From: Actinoplanes octamycinicus
Lineage (GTDB): Bacteria > Actinomycetota > Actinomycetes > Mycobacteriales > Micromonosporaceae
DNA: 64,000 nucleotides
Direction of reading: 5' to 3'
NCBI RefSeq assembly: GCF_014205225.1
Contig: NZ_JACHNB010000001.1
Location: 10,149,501 to 10,213,500 of the forward strand
Shown here: in pieces, positions 45,973-64,000 of the stretch
Numbering within the stretch: the first letter of the stretch is position 1
Layout: every line of letters begins with the position of its first letter
The notes under the pieces: generated by a model
Databases searched by the model: none
What the model was told of the DNA's origin: nothing
The model's input: only the letters and a program-made list of their open reading frames with translations
Position numbers and translations under genes: made by a program

Positions 45973-46217
45973 GAGACCGGCTCGACCATCTTCGACACGC
46001 TGTCCCAGAGGGCGCCGGGCGTGGCGAAGGTCTGCATGTTCAACATGTCGTCGAGGAAGCGCACCTGGTACTCGGCCTCCAGGACGGCCATCATCTCGAT
46101 GATTCCCATCGAGTCCAGGCCCAGGTCACGCAGGCTGGTGTCCGGGTCGAGCGGCTCGTCGGCGTCCAGGAACGGAACGAACCGGCGCAGGATCTCCTCG
46201 AAGGTGGCGTCCCACAT
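45969..46217 (-). CDS. Free-standing acyl carrier protein for the starter unit (VinL-type)
   Basis: An 82-aa ACP with the phosphopantetheine site Ser36 in DLGLDSMGI and the four-helix carrier pattern. It is acidic, as expected. It would hold 3-methylaspartate, then the decarboxylated and capped amino acid, before transfer to the loading ACP of the first PKS. ATG 46217 has GGGAG 8 nt upstream. The stop overlaps the next gene by 4 nt (ATGA). It lies 35 nt after the acyltransferase gene. Confidence 0.9.
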   Translation of the reverse strand: MWDATFEEILRRFVPFLDADEPLDPDTSLRDLGLDSMGIIEMMAVLEAEYQVRFLDDMLNMQTFATPGALWDSVSKMVEPVS

Positions 46218-46252
46218 GTCACTGGCTCCCTTGGTCTTGGCTTGTCGATCGG

Positions 46253-47197
46253 TCAGGCTGCGACGCGGCGGCGCGCCTGCATGACGGTGCGGGGGCTGGC
46301 CCCGACCACGGTGAAGGCGTTGGTGGTGCAGGGCACCCGGGTGAACAGGCTGTCCGCGCCGGCCACCCGGAGCGTGCCGATCCCGCGGCCGCGCAGCGCG
46401 GCGACCACGTCCGGCCAGCGCACCGGCCGGACGAAGCCGTCCAGCAGCCACTCGCGGACCTCGGCCGCGGTGCTCCGCAGGCCGCCGTCCAGGTCGGCGA
46501 CCAGCGGCAGCACCGGGTCGGCGAAGCTGATCCCGGCGACCACCTCGGCCTCGGCCCGGCGGCGCAGCTCCCCGAAGGCGCGGGAGTGCATCGGCGGGCG
46601 CAGCGTGTAGAGCGGCAGGCCGCCCACCGACCGCAGTCGCTGGGCCAGCCAGTCGAGGCGGTGCTCGCGCAGCGACAGCATGGTGAAGTCGTCGTCCACG
46701 TAGCAGGAGATGTCGTACCACTCGCCGGCCTCGTCCAGCTCGGCGAGGATCTCGGCGAGCCGGTCCGGGGCGGTCCGGGCGAAGCTCTGGGTGACCACGT
46801 CGGTGTGGTGGACGGTGAAGTAGTCGGTCATCAGCCGGGCGAACCCGGCGGTCATCCGGATCGCGTCGGCGAAGGAGAGCGAGCCGGCCCAGACGGCGGC
46901 GGCCTTGCCGCCGAAGCTCGGGCCGGTCACCGCGGCCGGCGGCACGTCGCTCTGCTCGGCGTGCCAGTCGGCCAGGGCCAGGCAGTTCACCAGGAAGGCG
47001 AGCTGCGCGACCTCGCTGTAGTCGCCCGGGGTCGCCCGGTAGCGGCGGACCAGCGAGAAGCCGAGCACCTCGTCCGCCTCGGCGACCCGGCGGCGGGCGA
47101 AGGCATTGCCGACCATGAACCGGGAAACCTCGTCGAATGACGTCGGGCCCATTCCGGGGAATACCAATGCCGTGTCGTTGCGGATTTCCTGGGACAT
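46253..47197 (-). CDS. Discrete acyltransferase for starter transfer (VinK-type)
   Basis: A 314-aa malonyl-CoA:ACP transacylase-fold protein: ALVFPGMGPTSF at the start (the usual LFPGQGSQ block, changed), nucleophile Ser94 in TGPSFGG and catalytic His204 in PPMHSRAF. The GHSxG histidine is Pro and the malonate-binding Arg context is not evident, so a non-malonyl acyl group is likely. In vicenistatin biosynthesis VinK carries the dipeptidyl starter from the free ACP to the first PKS ACP; gene order here fits. ATG 47197 was chosen by similarity and GGGGA 8 nt upstream; ATG 47212 (AAGGA) or 47230 are alternatives. It is the first gene of the starter operon, 80 nt after the last PKS gene. Confidence 0.85.
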   Translation of the reverse strand: MSQEIRNDTALVFPGMGPTSFDEVSRFMVGNAFARRRVAEADEVLGFSLVRRYRATPGDYSEVAQLAFLVNCLALADWHAEQSDVPPAAVTGPSFGGKAAAVWAGSLSFADAIRMTAGFARLMTDYFTVHHTDVVTQSFARTAPDRLAEILAELDEAGEWYDISCYVDDDFTMLSLREHRLDWLAQRLRSVGGLPLYTLRPPMHSRAFGELRRRAEAEVVAGISFADPVLPLVADLDGGLRSTAAEVREWLLDGFVRPVRWPDVVAALRGRGIGTLRVAGADSLFTRVPCTTNAFTVVGASPRTVMQARRRVAA

Positions 47198-47277
47198 GCT
47201 CGTGATCCCCATTCCGATCAATCCTTGCATTTATATTTTCCGCTGCTCGGGGGGCTGGATATAAGCCCCTAGCGCCC

Positions 47278-58208
<10,931 letters not shown>

Positions 58209-58209
<1 letters not shown>

Positions 58210-61200
58210 CAGAAGCTCCCACTTGTCTGCGCGTCGTCCAGGTCGAGGCCGCTGAGGGCCATGCTGATCAGGGCGTCGGTGTCCATCTCGTCGATGGACT
58301 CCGGGTCGCCGTCGTCGTCGGGTTCCGGGGCGCCGGCCGGGGCCGCGCCGCCGAGTTCGAGCAGGGTGCCGAGCAGGCCGGCGTCGCGGAGGCGGGCCAG
58401 CGGGATGCCGAGCAGGATCCGCCGCACCGCGTCCTCGTCGTCGCCGCCGCCGGCCGGGTCGGCCGGGGCCAGCTCGGCGAGCAGGAACCCGGCCACGTCG
58501 GCCGGGGTCGGGTGGTCGAAGACCAGGGTGGCCGGCAGCCGGAGCCCGGTCGCCTGGCCCAGCCCGGTCCGGAACTCGACCGCGGTGAGCGAGTCGAAGC
58601 CCAGGTCGTTGAAGGCCCGGCCGGGTTCCACCCCGGTCGTGTCCGGATGGCCGAGGGTGCTCGCGGCCTGCGTGCGGACCAGGTCGACGAGCAGGCCGAG
58701 CCGGTCGCCGGCGGGCAGCGCGGCGAGCCGCCGGGCGAAGTCGCCGGCCGTGTCCCCCTCCGGCGCCGGTGCGCCGGCCCGCCGGGCCGGGGTCCGGGTC
58801 AGCGCCCGGAACAGGGCGCCGTCGCTGCCGTCCGCCGCGCCCAGCGCCCGCACGTCCAGGTTGATCGGGACCAGCGTGGCCGCGTCCCGGGCGGTGGCCG
58901 CGTCCAGCAGGCGCATGCCCTGCTCGGCGCCGATCGGGCTGACCCCGGAGCGGGCCAGCCGGCGCAGATCGGCCGCGGACAGCTCGCCGGACATCCCGCC
59001 GCCGACCTGCCACAGGCCCCAGGCCAGCGACTGGGCGGTCCGGCCGGTGGCCCGGCGGCGGGCGGCCAGGGCGTCCAGGTAGGCGTTGGCCGCCGCGTAG
59101 TTGGCCTGGCCGGGCGCGCCGAGCACCGCGGACGCCGAGGAGAACAGCACGAACGCGGTCAGCTCCCGGTCCCGGGTCAGCTCGTCCAGGTGCGCCGCGC
59201 CGTCCGCCTTGGCCCGCAGCACGGCGGCCAGCCGGTCCGGGGTGAGCGCGGTGAGCGCCCCGTCGTCGACCACGCCGGCGGTGTGCACGACCGCGCTGAG
59301 CCGTAGGTTGGCGAGGAGCGCGGCGAGCGCGTCCCGGTCCGCGGTGTCGCAGGCGGCGATCCGGACGGTGGCCCCGGCCGCGGTCAGCCGCTCGCGCAGC
59401 TCGCCGGCGCCGGGCGCGTCCTCGCCGCGCCGGCTGACCAGCAGCAGGTCGCGAACCCCACGCTCGGTGACCAGGTGCTCGGCCACCAGGGCGCCGAGCG
59501 CGCCGGTGCCGCCGGTGACCAGCACCGTGCCGTCCGGGCCGAAGGTGCTCGCCGGGGTGTCGCCGCTCGCCGCGGCGCGGGTCAGCCGGGCCGCGTAGAC
59601 CGTCCCGTCCCGGACCACGACCTGCGGTTCCGGCAGGGTCAGCAGGGTGGCCGGGTCGACGCTGCCGTCGGTGTCGGCGAGCAGGATCCGGTCCGGGTGC
59701 TCGGCCTGCGCCGACCGGATCAGGCCGCGGACGGCCGCGGCCGCCACGTCCGGCACCGCACCGCCGGTGAGCGCGACCGCGCCCCGGGTCAGGACCACCA
59801 GGCGCGTCCCGGCCCGCTCCGGGTCGTCCAGCCATTCCTGTACGCCGGTGAGCGCCGCCCGGGTGGCCGCGTGCACGGCCGCGAGGTCGTCGCCGCCGGT
59901 CACCTCCAGCGTGACCGCCTCGGCGGCCGGTCCGGCCGGCTCGGTGACCGCCACCGGCACCCAGCTGACCTGGAACAGCGCGGACTGCCCGCCGGCCGCG
60001 TCCAGCTGCTCGGCGGAGATGGCCCGCAGCGCGAGCGAGTCGACGGTCAGCACGGTCCGGCCGGCGGTGTCGGCGACCCGCAGCGCGATCGTGCCGGGGC
60101 GCACCGCGGTGAGCCGGATCCGCAGGTCGGCCGAGCCCGGCCGGCCCAGCGTGACCCCGGACCAGGCGAACGGCAGGGTGGCCCGGTCCGCGCCGGCAGC
60201 GGAGAAGGTGACGGTGTGCAGCGCCGCGTCGAGCAGAGCCGGATGCAGCCCGTACGCCTCCGGGTGGCCGCCGTTCGGGAGGCGGACCTCGGCGTAGACG
60301 TGGTCGCCGGCTCGCCAGGCGGCCCGCAGCCCCTGGAACAGCGGCCCGTAACCGAGGCCGGCCTCGGCGATGCCGGCGTAGAAGCCGGCCAGGTCGATCT
60401 CCTCGGCGTCCCGCGGCGGCCAGGCGAGCAGGTCCGCGCCGACCGGCTCAGTCGCCGCCACCGACGTGACCCGGCCGAGGAGACCGGTGGCGTGGCAGGT
60501 CCACGGGCCGTCCGGGCCGTCCGCGTCGGACCGCGAGTGCACGGCCACCGGGTGCCGGCCGGCCTCGTCCGGGGCGCCCGCGACGACCTGCACCTTGACG
60601 CCGCCGCGGTCCGGCAGGGCCAGCGGCGCGGCGATGGTCAGCTCCTCGATCCGGTCGCAGCCGACCTCCCGGCCGGCTCGCAGCGCCAGCTCGACGAAGC
60701 CGGTGCCGGGGAAGAGCGCCACCCCGCCGATCCGGTGGTCGGTGAGCCACGGCTGGTCGCGCAGCGAGAGCCGGCCGGTGAGCGTGACGCCGCCGGTTTC
60801 CGGGGCCGGGATCACCGCGCCGAGCAGCGGGTGCCCGGCGGTGTCGGCGCCGGCGGCGGCCAGGTCGGCGGTGGCGCCCGGTGCGGGCTGGATCCAGTAA
60901 CGCGCGTGCTGGAACGGGTAGGTGGGCAGGTCGATCGCGCGGCCGCCGGCCAGCAGCGGTTTCCAGTCCACCTCGACGCCGCGGGTCCAGGCGGTGGCCA
61001 GGCCGGTGAGCAGCTCGTCCTCGCGGGTGCGGTGCTGCAGCGCGACGAACGCCGCGTCGTCGGTGATCTGGCGGCCGAGGTTGGTCAGCGTGGAGTCCGG
61101 CCCGCACTCCAGGAACGTGGTGACGCCCCGGCCCAGCAGGTCGGTCACGATGTCGTGGAAGCGGACGGTGGTGCGCACGTGCTCGACCCAGTAATCCGGA

Positions 61201-63452
61201 TCGGTCACGTCGCCGACCGTGATCACCGGGATGACCGGCTCGTTGAAGGTGAGCCCTCGGACGATCTGCCGGAATTCAAGAAGCATCGGCTCCATCAGGT
61301 GCGAGTGGAACGCGTGCGAGGTGTTCAGGCGGGTGGACTTCACGCCGAGGGTCTCGACGAGGGAGAGGACGGCGGAGTCAAGACCGGACAGCACCACCGA
61401 ATTCGGCCCGTTGACCGCCGCGATGTCCACGCCCGGGATCAACTCGATCGCCGACTCAGGCGCGGCGACGGCGACCATCAGGCCACCGGCGGGCAGCGCC
61501 TGCATCAACCGGCCGCGAGCGGTGACGAGCTTGGCGGCGTCCTCCAAGGACAGGACACCGGCCACGTGCGCCGCGGCGATCTCACCGATCGAGTGCCCGG
61601 CCAGGAAGTCGGGACGAACACCCCACGACTCCAGCAACCGGTAGAGAGCGACCTCGAAGGCGAAGATGGCCGGCTGGGTGTTGCCGGTCTGCGCCAGCAA
61701 TTCGGCGTCCGAGCCCCAGGCGACGTCCTTGACCGCGGAGCCGGCCGCGTCGAAGGCCGCCGCGAAGACCGGGAAGCGCTCGTAGAGGTCACGGCCCATG
61801 CCGAGGCGTTGCGAGCCCTGGCCGGTGAACAGGACGGCGGTCGAGCCCGGCGTGACGGTCCCGGTGATCCGCTTGTCGCCGAGCAGGATCCGGCGGTGGT
61901 CCAGGGCGGCGCGGGTGGTGAACGAGGAGAACGCCACGTCGAGCGGGGCTCCGGGGGCCGAGGCCATCCGGTCCGTCTGAGCGTCCAGGGCCGCCACGGT
62001 GCGGGCCGAGACCGCGATCGGGAACGGTCCTTCCGGCGTACCGGAAATCGGCTCCTGAAGGGGGTTCTCCGGGGCCTCCTCGACGATGACGTGCACGTTG
62101 GTGCCGCTCACCCCGAACGACGAGACGCCGGCGCGGCGCGGCTGCTCGCCGGCCGGCCACGGCACCTCGGAGCTGAGCAGCCGGACGTTGCCGGCCGACC
62201 AGTCGACGTGCGAGGACGGCTCGGTGACGTGCAGGGTGCGCGGCATCAGGCCGTGCCGGAGCGCCTGGATCATCTTGATCACGCCGCCGACGCCGGCGGC
62301 GGCCTGGGCGTGCCCGATGTTCGACTTGATCGAGCCGAGCCAGAGCGGCCGGTCCGCCGGGCGGCCCTGCCCGTAGGTGGCGAGCACCGCCTGCGCCTCG
62401 ATCGGGTCGCCCAGCACGGTGCCGGTGCCGTGCCCCTCGACCACGTCGACGTCGCCGGTGGTGAGCCGCGCGTCGGCCAGCGCCTGCCGGATCACCCGCT
62501 GCTGGGACGGCCCGTTCGGGGCGGTCAGGCCGTTGCTGGCGCCGTCCTGGTTGATCGCCGAGCCGCGGATCACCGCGAGGATCGGGTGGCCGTTGCGGCG
62601 GGCGTCGGCGAGCCGTTCGAGCAGCAGCAGGCCGCCGCCCTCGGACCAGCCGGTGCCGTCGGCGCTCTCCGAGAACGGCTTGCACCGGCCGTCCGGGGCC
62701 AGCCCGCGCTGCCGGCTGAACGCCACGAACGGCGCCGGGGTGGCCATCACCATGACCCCGCCGGCGAAGGCCAGCGAGCACTCCCGGCGGCGCAGCGCGG
62801 TGGCCGCCAGGTGCAGCGCCACCAGCGACGACGAGCAGGCGGTGTCGATCGTGACGGCCGGGCCCTCCAGGCCGAGGGCGTAGGCCACCCGGCCGGAGAT
62901 CACCGCCGCCGCGGTGGCCGTGGTCAGGTACGCCTCGGCCGCCTCCGGCGCGGCGGCCAGCAGGTACTCGTAGTCCTGCTGGCCGGAGCCGGCGAACACG
63001 CCGACCGGCTTGCCGCGCAGGCTGAGCGGGTCGATCCCGGCCCGCTCGGCGGTCTCCCAGGCCAGCTCCAGCAGGATCCGCTGCTGCGGGTCCATGGTCA
63101 GCGCCTCGCGCGGCGAGATGCCGAACAGCGCCGGGTCGAAGCCGGCCGCGTCGTCGAGGAAGCCGCCCTCCCGGACGTAGCTGGTGCCGGCCGTGTCCGG
63201 GTCGTCGTCGTGCAGGCCGTCCACGTCCCAGCCGCGGTCGGCGGGGAACTCGCTGATCGCGTCGCCGCCGCCGGCCACCAGCCGCCACAGGTCGTCGGCG
63301 GACTGGACGCCGCCCGGGTACCGGCAGCCCATCCCGACCACGACGATCGGGTCCTGCTCCTCGGTCTCGACCTCCTGCAGGCGCTGGCGGGTCTGGTGCA
63401 GCTCGGACGTCACCTTCTTCAGGTATCCGAGGAGTTTCTCGTCGTTGCCCAT
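58209..63452 (-). CDS. Type I modular PKS: single KS-AT-DH-KR-ACP module
   Basis: A 1747-aa one-module PKS that should hand its chain to the two-module PKS translated from the overlapping downstream gene. Domains: N-terminal docking coiled coil ([20 protein letters not shown]), KS 36-461 (Cys206, DTACSSS), AT 540-851 (HAFH, malonyl), DH 873-1144 ([15 protein letters not shown]), KR 1305-1481 (VDD fingerprint, B-type-like, NYAAAN), ACP (Ser1621), and an acidic C-terminal docking region ending [21 protein letters not shown] 63452 is chosen because it begins the conserved docking helix; AAGGA lies 12 nt upstream, rather far, and GTG 63461 is an alternative. The AT and its flanks are almost identical to AT3 of the first PKS, pointing to a recent copy event. 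Confidence 0.94.
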
Positions 63453-63487
63453 CGGGGTCACCGATCCTTCGCGTCTAGCAGGGCTGG

Positions 63488-64000
63488 TTACAGGCCGAGC
63501 TCTTGGTCGATGAAGGCGAAGACGTCCTCCGCCGTCGCCGCCTCGATCCGGTCGCCGACGGCCTCGCCGCCGTCGCCGAGGACCGAGGTCAGCCGGGCCA
63601 GGACCGCCTGCAGCCGGGCGGTCACCCGGTTCCGGTCGATCTCCTCGGCGGTCAGATCGCCGAAGGCCTGCTCCAGCCGGTCCAGGTGGGTCAGGGCGTC
63701 GCCGCCGCCGGTGTCGCACAGGGCGCCGTGCAGGTGCTCGGCGAGCGCGGCCGGGGTGGCGTAGTCGAAGATCAGCGTGGTCGGCAGCTTGCGGCCGGTG
63801 GCCGCGCCCAGCCGGGTGCGCAGCTCGACCGCGGACACCGAGTCGAAACCGAGGTCGTCGAAGGCCCGGCCGGGTTCGACGGCCGCCCCGGAGGCGTGCC
63901 CGAGGATCCCGGCGACACTGTCCCGGACCAGGTCGAGCAGGATCCGCTGCTGCTCGGCGGCGGGCAGCGGGGCCAGCCGGGCGGCCAGCGCGGCGCCGTC
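63488..64000 (-). CDS. 3' end of another type I PKS gene (ACP and docking tail), cut by the window edge
   Basis: The frame is open from the right edge to the TAA at 63490-63488 and encodes 170 residues with no start in the window. It begins in the pre-ACP linker ([11 protein letters not shown]), contains a full ACP with the attachment Ser in [21 protein letters not shown], and ends with a C-terminal docking domain (HLDRLEQAF... [11 protein letters not shown]... [14 protein letters not shown]). That tail has the same design as that of the first PKS (AELFDILDAELG), so both could fit the docking helix of the one-module PKS that starts 35 nt downstream. This proves the cluster continues past 64 kb. 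Confidence 0.93.
   Translation of the reverse strand, partial: DGAALAARLAPLPAAEQQRILLDLVRDSVAGILGHASGAAVEPGRAFDDLGFDSVSAVELRTRLGAATGRKLPTTLIFDYATPAALAEHLHGALCDTGGGDALTHLDRLEQAFGDLTAEEIDRNRVTARLQAVLARLTSVLGDGGEAVGDRIEAATAEDVFAFIDQELGL

Overview
This is very high G+C actinomycete DNA. The gene style, codon bias (strong G/C at third positions), Pro/Arg-rich shadow frames and regulator types suggest a Micromonosporaceae-like organism such as Actinoplanes or Micromonospora; genus is an inference. Nearly the whole window looks like one modular type I polyketide cluster. It runs off the right edge inside another PKS gene, so the cluster is incomplete here.

Layout. 0.3-5.6 kb: a single-chain biotin-dependent acyl-CoA carboxylase (extender supply). 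5.6-5.9 kb: two copies of a hairpin-bearing repeat. 5.8-7.8 kb (minus): an MFS exporter and a truncated adenylation-type protein. 8.0-10.1 kb (minus): 2-isopropylmalate synthase preceded by a transthyretin-like protein that has lost the catalytic residues of hydroxyisourate hydrolase. 10.35 kb: a small secreted-peptide precursor. 10.6-13.8 kb: an AfsR/SARP regulator. 14.2-16.0 kb: a phosphopantetheinyl transferase and a type II thioesterase. 16.2-22.0 kb (minus): a large LuxR (LAL) regulator, an FAD monooxygenase and a 14-helix MFS pump. 22.2-37.9 kb (plus): a PKS with an N-terminal loading ACP and three complete KS-AT-DH-KR-ACP modules. 37.9-39.1 kb: non-coding DNA with tandem repeats. 39.1-47.2 kb (minus): a second type II thioesterase and a tightly overlapping starter-unit operon. 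47.3-63.5 kb (minus): a two-module PKS with terminal thioesterase and a one-module PKS. 63.5-64.0 kb: the 3' end of a further PKS gene.

How it works together (inference from the vicenistatin-type family). A two-subunit B12 glutamate mutase makes 3-methylaspartate. A VinN-like ligase loads it on a free ACP, and a PLP decarboxylase converts it to a 3-amino-2-methylpropionyl group. A second adenylating ligase caps the amine with an amino acid, and a VinK-like acyltransferase moves the dipeptide to the N-terminal ACP of the first PKS. All six complete modules carry malonyl-type AT signatures (HAFH) and intact DH and KR, so each should add a C2 unit and leave a double bond. The terminal thioesterase would then close a polyene macrolactam through the starter amine. 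The peptidase that would remove the cap is not in this window. Control is probably through the SARP and LAL regulators; GATAAGG/TAGGGG-like direct repeats, many spaced near 11 or 20-22 bp, lie upstream of several transcription units and are candidate operators.
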